Below the pieces are notes generated by a model, which worked only from the letters and a program-made list of their open reading frames with translations, ran no database searches and had not been told where the DNA came from. From assembly GCA_963576725.1 (NCBI GenBank), contig OY755247.1, positions 13,396,534-13,460,533 on the forward strand: a stretch of DNA of 64,000 nucleotides, read 5' to 3'. Positions within the stretch are counted from its first letter, which is position 1. The number at the start of each line of letters is the position of its first letter. Source of the stretch: Azorinus chamasolen. Lineage: Eukaryota > Mollusca > Bivalvia > Cardiida > Solecurtidae. Position numbers and translations under genes: made by a program. Of the stretch, positions 40,800 to 52,088 are shown in pieces.

Positions 40800-41299
40800 G
40801 GTAATTTAAATCCGCAAAAACAAATCTCCAAAGCACACTCTCTTTCATTGGTTTTAGTTAAATACACAGATAAAACTGTTAACTTATATCACTTTCAAGC
40901 ACGACTGACAGTTTGGCACAGAAATTTGCTAGGTTATATGAGCATTAACCACCGATAACAATAGCAAAACCATGTACATATAAACATTCAGCCTGTGGTT
41001 AAGAGTTTGAGGAAACCACTACAGGCCCTTGACTTACAATACTGGGATATGTGGAGAAATCTAATGAAACACAATCAAATCAGGTCAGTTGCATATAATA
41101 AGCCACTCTTCATCCAGTTTAATGAAAAATAGCCTTGTTTACATCATGTGACCTCGACTATTAATAGCATTGATCGATTGCATATATCCTGTTGTAAAAC
41201 TTTCAGGTGACTGAACCCTTATCATGCTTTTAGATTCAGAGCTGTTGTATTTACTAGTAGTCTCAATTCTTTGAAGCTTTTCAATTAGTTTTGACCCAG
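40800..41299. other. Unique sequence
   Basis: About 500 bp with no recognised repeat or exon. Confidence 0.4.
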
Positions 41300-41390
41300 T
41301 GTCAAACAGCTTGGGATCCTGGTACGACGAAGAGTTACTCGACATCTCATCTGGATCCAAGCTGTTTGCAAATGCAAGTCGGATTGTGCA
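41300..41390. mobile_element. MITE E palindrome
   Basis: GTCAAACAGCTTGGGATCC to GGATCCAAGCTGTTTGC with centre ACGAAGAGTTACTCG. Element ends not clear. Confidence 0.65.
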
Positions 41391-41765
41391 AAGCAGGACA
41401 GGGATTAGAAGTATAAAAAAAACTTGGAAAATACGGTTAATTGAGATCTTCCACTGGTAAACAAGGCTTCAGCTTGCAGTGCTTATCATAAGAATGCAAA
41501 AAGTATGCACCCTGTTCAAGGTTGTTCAGCATTTCTGCATAAGTTAAGAAGATCTGGATCTGATCAGAATATATAATATACAGGTGTGGTATTTTGGGAA
41601 GTCTTAGGCCCTTGCATCTGATTTTAACTATAATACAGGTTCTTTATGACTATGAATATCAATTAGCTGAATTTTTAAACGAGTGAAATTCGGTCACGAC
41701 AGAAATGGTAAAATCTGTAAAAAACATGAGATGAGACAGCTGTTATACACCACTGTCTTTATTAA
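41391..41765. other. Unique sequence
   Basis: No feature recognised apart from a short A-like spacer (about 41645-41720). Confidence 0.4.
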
Positions 41766-41986
41766 TTAACCCTTTACTCCATGAATATTCATTAAAAAAA
41801 AATGATGACATCACGAACATTAATTAGATTAATTTGCAAAATCGCATATCAACACGTCAAAATTTTGCCAAAGCAGAAACTGTAGAGTCAGATCTATGTT
41901 ATTCATGAGCAAACAGAGCAGACCCTGATCAGAAGGCTCCTGTTTGCAAAGGCATAGAAAGGCGTATTTACGGAGTGAAGGGTTAA
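41766..41986 (+). mobile_element. MITE A, right palindrome arm deleted
   Basis: TTAA-CCCTTTACTCCATGAAT ... GGAGTGAAGGG-TTAA; 17-bp terminal repeats are well kept. Confidence 0.85.
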
Positions 41987-42019
41987 ATCATGTACCTTAT
42001 AGATAATGCATTCTATGCA

Positions 42020-42140
42020 GTTGCCAAGGAGTCCTCTGAACTGGATCTACACTGTTTACTACAAGTGACAGTGCATGCATGTCCCACTTTCAAAGGCATA
42101 AACACCGATTGACTAGTCTCATCTGAAGATTCAGCCTTGA
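42020..42140. mobile_element. MITE F fragment
   Basis: GATCTACACTGTTTACTACA and TGTCCCACTTTCAAAGGC; no full palindrome. Confidence 0.5.
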
Positions 42141-42334
42141 ATATGATACTGCAAATCATTTATATTCTATAAGCATGGATAATAACACAACTTTGTTCCC
42201 TTCAATGCTGAATTTAAAAGTAGAAAGCTCTATCACTTTCCATTTCAATATAGTCCTCTTATCCTGCTGAGCAAACATAATGTCAGCCTAACTTCGAATA
42301 TCGTGCAAATTTGACTGCTTTCGATTTAATCAAG

Positions 42335-42518
42335 CAAGAGCTACAGGTGCATAGTTACTAAAATCGTCATTTCTCCACCAAACCCTATGTTGTGACCACT
42401 CTTTAGAATCGTCTCTTTGAGACGATTCTAAAGAGTGGTCACAACATAGGGTTTAGTGGAGAAATAAAGAAGTTATTCTTGAAAATGTTTTAATTTACGC
42501 ATCTTATCTGAAGCTCTG
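42335..42518 (-). mobile_element. MITE G, full copy with target duplication
   Basis: TCAAGC at 42330 and 42519 flank the element (TCAAGCAA/TCAAGCTA if 8 bp). Perfect palindrome around TCTCTTTGAGA. Confidence 0.85.
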
Positions 42519-42596
42519 TCAAGCTATTCAGAAACTATGTACTGAGTATCATACAGTTTGGATTCTGATAAAACAGTTATTAACCATTTTCTTCAT

Positions 42597-42845
42597 ATAA
42601 CCCTTTCCTCCATGAATATTCATGTAAGAAATAATGACGTCATGAATATCAAATAGATTCATATGTAATAGAAGCACATGAACACATGAATTTTGGCCAT
42701 GGCAGAAACTGTAGCATCATGTCTATATTATATCATTAGCAAACAGAGCAGACCTAGATAAGATGGCTCCTATAGGAGTTGTCTGATCTGGGTCTACTCT
42801 GTTTGCAAAGGCATAAACAGGTGTATTTATGAAGTAAAGGGATTT
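42597..42845 (+). mobile_element. MITE A, full copy
   Basis: ATAA-CCCTTTCCTCCATGAAT ... ATGAAGTAAAGGG-ATTT. Confidence 0.8.
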
Positions 42846-42993
42846 ATAAACATGCATTTGCAAACTGAGTAGACTCCTGAGGGAGCCCTCTGATCAGGGT
42901 CTGCACTGTTTGTCATGCAGAACTCACTTATACATGTAAGACTTCTAAACTGAATAATGGGCTATTCCACTCTTAGCATTGAAAAGGTTAATG
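42846..42993 (+). mobile_element. MITE F, short
   Basis: ATTTGCAAACTGAGTAGACT palindrome and ATTGAAAAGG-TTAA end. Confidence 0.6.
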
Positions 42994-43044
42994 GATGCAG
43001 TTATAACAATTTTGCACTGAGCCCAGGCTCCGTGAAGTAATATT

Positions 43045-43263
43045 TTAACCCTTTCCCTCATACGCTATTTTTAGATCTAACCTCTTTGAACGAATCTACC
43101 GAAAAGGAGAAATTACCAGAAAAAAGGAAAAATTTAGAATTATGTAGTTTTGAAACCATTGTGATAAATAGGGCATTTGCTCCTATGGAGCAAATGCTCT
43201 ATTTATCACAATGGTTTAAAAAAGTGACTTTTATAGAGGCGTCAATATGAGGGAATGGGTTAA
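43045..43263 (-). mobile_element. MITE C, intact
   Basis: TTAA-CCCTTTCCCTCATACGC ... ATGAGGGAATGGG-TTAA. Confidence 0.9.
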
Positions 43264-43472
43264 CCTATCAATTCCACTAGACTACGGGCTAGTGGGTGCA
43301 AGTTTTATCAATAATGTGACGCAAGAGCGAACTTACACAAATCCAGAAATACGGGCAAAAAGTCACAAAGCAGCAGGATTCAAAATAATCCTCAACCAAT
43401 CTTCTTAGCGCTTTTCCTGCTAAACATTTACATCATGCAAAAATAACTACGGGTAACTAAGATTAGCTGAAT

Positions 43473-43704
43473 TTAACCTATTCCCTCATATTGATGACTT
43501 TTGACGACTCTGTAAAAGTCACTTTGTGAAATCATTGTGATAGAGCATTAATTTTGCTCCTATAGGAGCAAATGCTCTATAATTATCACAATGGTTTCAA
43601 ACTACAAAATTCTAAAATTTTCCTTTTCTCTAGTTAATGCTCCTTTTCGGTAGATTTATTCAAAGAGGTTGTATCTAAAAATAGCCTATGAGGTACTGGG
43701 TTAA
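43473..43704 (+). mobile_element. MITE C, intact
   Basis: TTAA-CCTATTCCCTCATATTG ... GAGGTACTGGG-TTAA; palindrome lengthened by ATTAATT / ATAATT at the stem. Confidence 0.85.
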
Positions 43705-43796
43705 TGAGGGTACTGTCATGTAGACCTAGATCAGAGGTCATTGAATCCTCTCACAATTAACACCCATAAACAATGAAAATTTAAGCATTCAAAAGA

Positions 43797-44219
43797 TTAA
43801 CTCTTTCCAGAGGTCCAGATAAGGTGCGTAAATTTAAACATTTTCAAGAATAACTCCTTTATTTCACCACATAACCCTATACTGTGAGACAATTCTAAAG
43901 AGTGGTCATAGTATAGTGTTTTGTGGAGAAATGACGATTTTAGTATTTGGTTATGCACCTTAATCTGTAGCTCTGTCTTTCCCTCATATGAATGCATTTC
44001 ATGCCTTTGCAAGCAAAGATGACCAAGATCAGACGGCTAGTGTAGTAACCGTCTGATCAGGGTCTGATCTGTTTATTTATGAAATTATATAGATCTGATT
44101 CTACAGTTTTTGTCTTTGCCAAAAATTCCCTTGAAAATTTTACCTTATAAAAATAAAGTTAATGAATATTCAATGAAGTTATCAATTCATGTAGGAACAT
44201 TCATTAGGGAAAGGGTTAA
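43797..44219 (-). mobile_element. MITE A with MITE G inserted in its left end
   Basis: TTAA-CTCTTTC | G | TCTTTCCCTCATATGAA... then palindrome and ...TTAGGGAAAGGG-TTAA. Confidence 0.8.
43808..43973 (+). mobile_element. MITE G nested in MITE A terminus
   Basis: CAGAGGTCCAGATAAGGTGC ... CTTAATCTGTAGCTC. Host bases ACTCTTTC (43800) recur as TGTCTTTC after the element, a slightly mutated 8-bp duplication. The left palindrome arm is deleted. Confidence 0.8.
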
Positions 44220-44553
44220 ATGTTGTCATCTCGCATAGCACGTGATGTGGAGTCACAACCGCAACAGCTTGTCAAATTACGTAGGATTAGAAAGCTGTCC
44301 ATTAATGGAGTTGGCCATAACCTTTTCACCTCACTATATGATTTAAGCTTATTGAAACAAGGTCAAGCCATAATTTTGTTAACTTACATTTTTTTCCATT
44401 ATTATTATTATTTTTTTTTTTTTTTTTTGTGTGAAAATCTATGCATAATAGAAGAGTTAATTCAGGCATAACAATTTCTGGGATTTGGTCAGGATCAAAT
44501 CTGTTTTGTGGCAAATATCCCCAACATGTGTAGCAAAATAAGGGCATTTTCAG
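44220..44553. other. Unique sequence with poly-T tract
   Basis: A TTATTATTATT-T20 low-complexity run (about 44398-44429); no gene. Confidence 0.5.
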
Positions 44554-44555
44554 TA

Positions 44556-44761
44556 CAGTACAACCTCTCTAAAACAGAATTCCAGTAGAGAAGAATTTAA
44601 TCCTATTAGGCAGGTGGCTGCTTAATGCAGGGTGCAAGTCATGCAGAAAGCTCCTAATGGAGCTTTCTGCATGACTTTCACCCTGCATTAAGCTTTAAGT
44701 CCTGTCTCTAAAGACCAATATTAATACTTAATTGAACTTCCACTTTAGAGGATTTCTACTG
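44556..44761 (+). mobile_element. MITE H, full copy
   Basis: TA-CAGTACAACCTCTCTAAAA ... TTTAGAGGATTTCTACTG-TA; palindrome apex GCTCCTAATGGAGC. Confidence 0.85.
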
Positions 44762-44875
44762 TATCTGATAACATCCAAGGTCACGACTGGCCAGAAGTCG
44801 AACAACGCTGAAATCTATGTAAATACTGCTTGCAGGCAAAACCATTTTGTATTACATCTATATCGGTCAGTGTAA

Positions 44876-45077
44876 TTAATCCTTTGAATGTAGTAAAATG
44901 AGTGTTTTTGTCATTTGCAAACAGCGTAGACCCTGATCAGAGGGCTCCAAAAGGAGAACTCTGATCAGGGTCTGCACTGTTTGTTATTCAAAATCATCTT
45001 ACAAAGTTAAGCCTTTCATACTGAATAGACCACTGTTAAAATAATGACGGATCATTTAGCATTCAAAATGTAAAAAG
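44876..45077 (+). mobile_element. MITE F, full copy, symmetric palindrome
   Basis: TTAA-TCCTTTGAATGTAG ... AGCATTCAAAATG. Both arms read CTGATCAG, so no mismatch. Confidence 0.75.
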
Positions 45078-45119
45078 ACATTATTACCGGCAAGGTATAC
45101 TGAGATTTTTTTGATTTTT

Positions 45120-45235
45120 TTTAACCTATTTCCTCATATTTACGCCGTTTGATGCATCTGTATAAGTCAGTTTTATAAACCATTGTGATAAATATAGCAT
45201 TTGCTCCAGAGGAGAATGCTATGGGACATACATGA
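45120..45235 (+). mobile_element. MITE C, left half
   Basis: TTAA-CCTATTTCCTCATATTT to AGCATTTGCTCCAGAGGAG, then lost. Confidence 0.65.
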
Positions 45236-45444
45236 TGTTCATATGCCATTTCAAAGATGCAGCTAACAAATATGCATGAATATTCATCAGGCAAAAGTTT
45301 AATGATGGCAGACAATATAATTATATGGGGGTGTAGAAAACATGAACTATGGAGGTTTTCACCAATGGACAGATGAACAGACAGAGGGACTGAGACCATT
45401 CCATAGAGAGACCATTCCATAGACTGACCACTCCATAGATATCA

Positions 45445-45890
45445 TAGAGGTCCAGATAAAGTGCCTAATATTAAAACATTTTCAAGAATAATTCCTTTAT
45501 TTCTCCATCAAACCCTATGCTGTGACCACTCTTTAGAATCATCTCTTCGAGACGATTCTAAAGAGTGGTCACAACATAGGGTTTGGTGGAGAAATGACAG
45601 ATTTAGTATTTGAGTACCCATGTTAAACCTTCTCTTGCTGAATTTTAAAATACATTTCTCCTTCTTTACCCATGCCCTATTGTATAATTACATAATTATA
45701 TCTTCACTGTGTACAAGTATTTCACTGTGCAATCACTGCTGTGGAATGCACTGGTTGTACAATCAACTTGTAAATAGTGCAGACCCTGATGAGACAGCTC
45801 CTGCAGGAGCTGTCTCATCTGGGTCTTCACTATTTACAGGTAGGTATATTGACGTGAATAGCAAGCGAAGGGTTAAGATCTGTTGCCCTG
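45445..45890 (+). mobile_element. MITE G interrupted by MITE D
   Basis: Intact to GAGTACCCATG-TTAA; after the D element the G end resumes (TTAA-GATCTGTTGCCCTG). Palindrome nearly perfect. Confidence 0.8.
45623..45876 (+). mobile_element. MITE D nested in MITE G
   Basis: TTAA-ACCTTCTCTTGCTGAAT ... AGCAAGCGAAGGG-TTAA. Confidence 0.9.
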
Positions 45891-46030
45891 TATCACCATC
45901 CGTTTTTGAGGTTTAAGTGGATACAGGTCATATACATGTTCAGTGTCAGCTGTTATTCCATTTAACCTCTTTCTACAGGTATGATAACACCAAAGTTTCC
46001 TCTTATTTTCGGTCTGGCAAATCAATACAA

Positions 46031-47657
46031 AACAAGAGATGTTTGTAAAACATGTATACCCCCAGACCCCCTGACCTTTGATCTAGTGACCTCAACTATA
46101 GAGGTCATCTAGCGGTCATGACTAATCACCACAGCAACTTTGAAGATCCTAAACAACTATAGGGGTCATCTAGTGGTCACGACCAACTACCACAGCAAGT
46201 TTGAAGATCCCGAACCAAACCATTGAGCAGTTATTAATTGGAAACCATTTCATCAGTTAAGGTCATGATGACCTTGACCTTTGACCTAGTGACCTCAAAA
46301 TCAATAGGGGTAATCTAGTTGTCATGACCAACCACCACAGCAAGTTTGAAGATCCTAAGCCAAACCCTTGAGCAGTTATTGATCGCAAACCATTTCACCA
46401 GTTAAGGTCATGGTGACCTTGACCTTTGACCTAGTGACCTCAAAAATAATAGGGGTTATCTATTGGTCATGACCAACCACCACAGCAAGTTTGAAGATCC
46501 TAAGCCAAACCCTTGAGCAGTTATTGATCGCAAACCATTTCACCAGTTAAGGTCATGGTGACCTTGACCTTTGACCTAGTGACCTAAAAACCAATAGGTC
46601 TCATCTAGTTGTCATGACCAACCACCTAAGCAAATTTGAAGATCCTAAGCCAAACCCTTGAGCAGTTATTGATCAGAAACCATTTTACAAGTTAAGGTCA
46701 TGGTGACCTTGACCTTTGACCTAGTGACCTCAAATACAATAGGGGTCATCCAGTTGGCATGACCAACTACCGCAGCAAGTTTGAAGATTCTAAGCCAAAC
46801 CCTTGAGCAGTTATTGATCGGAAACCATTTGACCAGTTAAGAGCATGGTGACCTTGACCTTTGACCTAGTGACCTAAAAAACATTAGGGGTCATCTAGTG
46901 GTCATTACCAACCACCACAGCAAATTTGAAGATCCTAGGCCAAACCCTTGAGCAGTTATTGATCGCAAACCATTTCACCCTTTAAGGTCACGGTGACCTT
47001 GACCTTTGACCTAGTGACCTAAAAATCAATAGGACTCATCTAGTTGTCATGACCAACCACCTAAGCAAATTTGAAGATCCTAAGCCAAACCCTTGAGCAG
47101 TTATTGATCAGAAACCATTTTACCAGTTAAGGTCATGGTGACCTTGACCTTTGACGTAGTGACCTCAAAATCAATAGGGGTCATCTAGTGGTCATGACCA
47201 ACTACCACAGCAAGTTTGAAGATTCTAAGCTAAACCCTTGAGCAGTTATTGATCGGAAACCATTTAACCATTTAAGGTCATGGTGACCTTGACCTTTGAC
47301 CTAGTGACCTCAAAATCAATAGGGGTCATCTAGTGGTCATGACCAACCACCACAACAAGTTTGAAGATCCCAAGCCAGACCCTTGAGCAGTTATTGATCG
47401 GAAACTATTTCACTATTTTAGGTCATGGTGACCTTGACCTTTGACCTAGTGACCTCAAAAACAATAGGGGTCATCTACTTGTCATGACCAACCACCACAG
47501 CAAGTTTGAAGATTCTAGGCCAAGTCGTTTATTAGTTATCGTTCGGAAACCATCGATCTACCGACCGACCGACCGACCGACCGACCGACAGACCGACCGA
47601 CCGACCGACCGACATGTGCAAAGCAATATACCCCCATTTTTTCAAAAGGGGGGTATA
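46031..47657 (+). mobile_element. Helentron/'pearl'-type element with ~145-bp tandem units (copy 2, complete)
   Basis: Start ACAAGAGATGTTTGTAAAAC, then ~10 units (GACCTTGACCTTTGACCTAG at about 46270, 46415, 46560, 46705, 46850, 46995, 47140, 47285 and 47430), then (CCGA)n (about 47560-47612), GTGCAAAGCAATATACCCCC and the terminal hairpin TATACCCCC/GGGGGTATA. Same order and 3' end as the 15-kb copy; this one keeps its 5' end. Short ORFs such as 47484-47687 are shared by both copies and derive from the repeat. Confidence 0.8.
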
Positions 47658-47683
47658 ATAACTCTTAGGTGCTTCTCTCTAAT

Positions 47684-48052
47684 TTAGCCCTTTCCCTGTT
47701 TAATATTCATGCAAGGAAAAATGACATCATGAATATTTATTACCTGAGGTTTTTATATGATGAATATACACAGGATTTTTTGACTCAAGCGGAAACTGTA
47801 GAATCATATCCATGTAAATATACCATAAGCAAACAGAGAAGACTCTGATCAGATGGCTCCTATAGTGGATATTATGAAGAATAAAAAATACTGTATGCGG
47901 TACCAAAATCTAAAATCAGTCTTTTAAGGAGCCATCACTCTTTAAATGTAAATTTTATAATTGCATATGAACACAGAAAGTTTTGTTCATGGAAGACAAA
48001 TACTGTAAAATCAGATCTATATTATACCAGAAGCAAACAGAGCAGAAGGCAT
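47684..48052 (+). mobile_element. Two truncated MITE A copies
   Basis: CCCTTTCCCTGTTTAATATT to half palindrome (47684-47875) and a spacer plus start of palindrome (47936-48052), which ends where G begins. Confidence 0.6.
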
Positions 48053-48054
48053 AG

Positions 48055-48249
48055 GAGTCGGGTCCAGATAAGATACAAAAATTTGAACATTTTCAAGAAT
48101 AGCTCCTTTATTTCTCCACCAAACCCTATACTATGATCACGCTTTAGAATCGTCTCCAAGAGACGATTCTAAAGTGTGGTCACAGTCTAGAGTTTGGTGG
48201 CGAAATGACGATTTTAGTATTTGAGTACGCATGTTTATCTGTAGCTCTG
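48055..48249 (+). mobile_element. MITE G, full copy
   Basis: GGGTCCAGATAAGATACAAA ... GCATGTTTATCTGTAGCTCTG (last 20). Confidence 0.8.
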
Positions 48250-48671
48250 ATTGGCTATGGCAATATCTTAAATTCTGTTCTTCAAAAAATAGATGATATA
48301 AAAATTTCTAGCATTATAATTTGCACGCCCGAATCCATATTCATTCTTCATCAATATGTATGGTTCTTTTGAAAATAGACTTCTAATCTTTCTCTGCCAA
48401 CACTTGTTTCAATTCACAACACCATCAGCAAAAGTTGCTTGCATCTGCATTTCTCAAAATGATTTCTATTTCATTTCTTTGCACGAACATCATTGATGAA
48501 ATGCATCTAATACCAACCAGACACGGTAAGATGACATCATCTCATCAGGTTCAATATTGTTTACCAAGGTTATCAGCAAATCAGCAATTCATCCGAAGTC
48601 TGCTGCCATTTGTATCTTATCTAGATCAAACCAGTTTGTAAAGGTCATCACAGCTGTCGCGCACAGAATAA
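48250..48671. other. Unique sequence and worn MITE E
   Basis: An E-like ATCTAGATCAAACCAGTTTG lies near 48620; the 68-codon ORF here overlaps it and is not called. Confidence 0.35.
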
Positions 48672-48760
48672 ACTCTTAGAATACAGGAAACTTTGCAAAC
48701 AGCATAGACCCAAGGGAGCCTTTTGATCTGGGTCTGCATCATTTGTAAAATAAATCAGTG
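48672..48760 (+). mobile_element. MITE F fragment
   Basis: AACTCTTAGAATACAGGAAA start, palindrome without apex. Confidence 0.55.
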
Positions 48761-48817
48761 ATAAATTTTGATCCTGTGTACATTTGCCACTATTAAAATT
48801 CACTTAATAAATATATT

Positions 48818-48991
48818 TAAAACCATTGTGATAAATAGAGCATTGATACACAGAGCAATAACTGCTCTATTTATCACTATGGTTTAAATACTACACAATT
48901 CTAAATTTTCCTTTCTCTGGTAAATGCTCATTTTCGGTAGATCTATTCAAAGGGGTTGGGTCTAAAAATAGCCTATGAGGGAATGGGTTAA
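48818..48991 (+). mobile_element. MITE C, left end lost
   Basis: Palindrome with altered apex (GATACACAGAGCAATAAC) and intact right end GAGGGAATGGG-TTAA. Confidence 0.75.
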
Positions 48992-49575
48992 AGAAATACA
49001 GTGCACAAGAGTTAAAGACACACAGTGCACATGATTTCAAGAAATAGTGTACAAGTGTTAAAGAAACATAGTCAACAAGAGATCAAGAAACACTGCACAA
49101 GAGTCAAAGAAACACACTGCACAAGAGTTAAAGAAACAGTGCACAAGAAACATAGAAACAAGAGTTCAGGAAATAGTGTACAAGAGTTCAAGAAACAGTA
49201 CACAAGAGGTAAAGAAACAGTACACAAGAGTTCAAGAAACAGTGTACCAGAGTTAAAGAAACACAGTGCACAAGAGTCAAAGAAACATAATGCACAAGAG
49301 TTAAAGAAAAACAGTGTACCAGAGTTAAAGAAACACAGTGCACAAGAGTTAAGAAACAATACACAAGAATTAAAGAAACTGTACCAGAGTTAAAGAAACA
49401 CAGTGCACAAGAGTCAAAGAAACATAATGCACAAGAGTTAAAGAAACACAGTGTACCAGAGTTAAAGAAACACCAAGCAAAAAGTTCAAGAAACAGTGCA
49501 CAAAAGTTAAAGAAACAGTACACAAGAGTCCAAGAAAACAGCATAAAAATTAAAGAAACACAGTGCAAAGGAGTT
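48992..49575 (+). repeat. Minisatellite, ~24-25-bp unit
   Basis: About 24 copies of units like AAGAAACACAGTGCACAAGA / GTTA, with a ~100-bp higher-order duplication. Long ORFs on both strands (122-126 codons) are repeat translations. It starts at the C element's right end. Confidence 0.9.
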
Positions 49576-49770
49576 GAACTGTGTAGATAATGATCAGATG
49601 CAATGTCTCTGACGCACTGTAAGTAAAGCTGTATGCCCTAAATTAGTCTCTAAATATTTGTACACCCAATCTGCTCTGTCAACCAGTTTTTAAAGCTGAA
49701 TATAAGTAATTTGATCTGGATCTGCACTAGTTTGTCTAAGTTCTTATGGTAATTACAGTATGGACTTTTT
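49576..49770. other. Unique sequence
   Basis: A faint E trace only. Confidence 0.35.
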
Positions 49771-50021
49771 TTAACCCTTCGCTTGCTATTCATGTCAATA
49801 TACCTACCTGTAAATAGTGAAGACCCAGATGAGACAGCTCCTGCAGGAGCTGTCTCATCAGGGTCTGCACTATTTACAAATTGATTGTGCAACCAGTGCA
49901 CTCCACAGCAGTGATTGCACAGCGAAATACTAGTACACAGTGAAGATATATGTAATTTATACAACAGGGCATGGGTAAAGAAGGAGAAATGTATTTTAAA
50001 ATTCAGCAAGCGAAGGGTTAA
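49771..50021 (-). mobile_element. MITE D, intact, reversed
   Basis: TTAA-CCCTTCGCTTGCTATTC ... AGCAAGCGAAGGG-TTAA. 17-bp perfect terminal repeats: the best-preserved D. Confidence 0.95.
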
Positions 50022-50155
50022 GGAGTCGCTGAAAGACACTGATAATATTCCAGCTTTTAGTGCAGGGACACAATTGGAATGTCAAACCAACATGACAGTT
50101 CATACAACGATATGACCTGAATCCCAGTCTGCAGGAGATAACCTACATGGACAAC

Positions 50156-50369
50156 GTAACTCGTACAACGCTGAATTTATCAAATGGACTATTCCAAATT
50201 TCAAACAGTTCAAGCTTAAAGTGAATATTTAGGGATTTTTCTAAAGAAAAGTGTAACATGGCAAACAGTGCAGAACCAGATGAGAGGGCTCCTCTAGGAG
50301 CCCTCTCATCTGGGTCTATACTGTTTGCGAAGGAACTTAACGACTCATTTCCCACATTGTATGGGTTAA
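50156..50369 (+). mobile_element. MITE B, full copy
   Basis: GTAA-CTCGTACAACGCTGAAT ... CACATTGTATGGG-TTAA. Confidence 0.85.
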
Positions 50370-50546
50370 CCCTATGTCTGCCGAACCGCTTCAATTCTTA
50401 GTTTTTTCTGGGGTCTTTTTTCAGTTTACCATTAATTTACATTCTGAATGCTAATGAAATTCCAGTTTCTCCAGTGATCCATCTGTTTCTATACTATCAG
50501 AATAGTTCATCAGGAGAATATCGTCAGCAAGCAATGAGCCAACGAT

Positions 50547-50737
50547 CTGAGCCATATAGATAAAGGTGCGTATTCAAGGACTAAAATCGTCCTTTCTGCA
50601 CCAAACCCTATGTTGTGACCAGTCTTTAGAATTGTCTCTTTGAGCCGATTCTAAAGAGTGGTCACAGCATAGGGTTTAGTGGAGAAATGAAGAAGTTATT
50701 CTGGAACATGTTTCAATTTACACATCATCTCTGTGCC
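50547..50737 (-). mobile_element. MITE G, full-length
   Basis: ATATAGATAAAGGTGCGTAT ... TTACACATCATCTCTGTG, good palindrome. Confidence 0.75.
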
Positions 50738-50841
50738 TTTTAAAGTTTCCTCTTCATCTCAGCTTTACAACATCGCCTGATGGTTTTAATACACTTCGTC
50801 AGTGACCAATTTTTGATAATTTATGCAAACTGAGTCTAGAT

Positions 50842-50991
50842 CAGAGCAACAGGTCAAGGTGTGTACTCAAATAATAAAATCTCCATTTCTCCACCAAACC
50901 CTAAAGAGTGGTCACAACATAGGGTTTAGTGGAAAAATGGAGAAGTTATTCTTGAAAATGTTTTAATTTACGCATCTTAATTGGACCTCTT
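50842..50991 (-). mobile_element. MITE G, left arm deleted, 7/8 target duplication
   Basis: CAGAGCAACAGGTCAAGGTG ... CATCTTAATTGGACCTCTT; flanks GTCTAGAT (50834) and GTCTAAAT (50992). Confidence 0.85.
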
Positions 50992-50999
50992 GTCTAAAT

Positions 51000-51403
51000 T
51001 TAAATGAGAGGTCGAATAACTCATGTCTCACCTGGATCAAAACAATTTAATACTCTGCTAGTATATTTGAAGAGAAATTAAGCATAATAATTATCAATTG
51101 TAAGACATAATGAATAATTATTAGCTGAACTCAAATGATGTAAAAGAAAAAGGAACAAACACACAGAAAAATAAGCTCTTTTCACCATAAGGAACACTAG
51201 ACATAGAAAAGGGGCATCACTTTTTAGAACTATCAAAGAAACAAAAACAGACAAATAAGATTTACCTCCCTTCTATTTTTAAAGGGGAAACAATCTCAAC
51301 TGTTCACATTTTGTACCAACATTTCTTATCTCCCTTGGTCAGTCTATTTAACTATAAAACCAGAATGGGTGGTCAGAAAAAGAGACCTGAAAATGACCAT
51401 TGC
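51000..51403. other. Unique sequence
   Basis: An A-spacer trace near 51090-51140; otherwise nothing recognised. Confidence 0.4.
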
Positions 51404-51818
51404 CAGAAGCCAAGATAAGATGCACAAAAACAGTTTCGAGAATAGCTTCTTTATTTCTCCAACAAACCCGATGTTTTGACTAGTTTAGAATCGTCTCTTT
51501 GAGACAATTTTAACCCTTTCCCTCATAGGCTATTTTTAGACCCAACCTGTTTGAATAAATCTACCAAAAAGGAGCATTTACTAGAGAAAAGGAAAATGCT
51601 AGAATTGTGGAGCACTGAAACCATTGTGATAAATAGAGCATTTTTTGCTCCTATGGAGCAAATGCTCTATTTATCACAATGGTTTCAAAAAGTGACTGTT
51701 ACAGAGGCATAGAAAGGCTTATTTATGGAAGAAAGGGTTAAAGAGTGGTCACAACATAAGGTTTGTTGAAGAAATCTAAACTTAGTATTTGAACTTGCAT
51801 CTTTTGTCTATTGCTCTG
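51404..51818 (+). mobile_element. MITE G interrupted at its palindrome by a C/A hybrid
   Basis: ..TCTTTGAGACAATT-TTAA | insert | TTAA-AGAGTGGTCACAAC.. restores the normal G right arm (ATTCTAAAGAGTGG). Confidence 0.85.
51510..51741 (-). mobile_element. C/A hybrid MITE nested in G
   Basis: TTAA-CCCTTTCCCTCATAGGC left (C), right end TTATGGAAGAAAGGG-TTAA (A type), C palindrome in the middle. Confidence 0.9.
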
Positions 51819-52088
51819 CACTGCTTATCTTTTAGCATTATATAGTTTCTATCTCCAAGGAATTTCTTATGTTTTCAGTTTCAGAATGGACTTTCTATTT
51901 CAGTTGAGTATCAAAAAGTTTGAAACCTGATGAGATGCAGAGTACAAAATGTCTGCAATGATACTCATAAACATGCCCATTACTACACAAGTCCTATGGG
52001 TCACTTTATGGCGGCTGTGGTGGTAAAACAGTTAACCCATTCTCTCATAGGCTATTTTTAGACCCAGCCTCTATGAAGAAATCTACCA

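Noticed and set aside
44398..44429. Poly-T run as the tail of a retrocopy
   Set aside because: No target duplication or source sequence next to it; simple low-complexity DNA.
45121..45420. 99-codon minus-strand ORF
   Set aside because: Its ends are MITE C sequence, and the middle has no recognisable domain or splice signals.
49025..49568. Long ORFs on both strands (122-126 codons)
   Set aside because: They follow the 24-25-bp minisatellite and have no sequence beyond the repeat.
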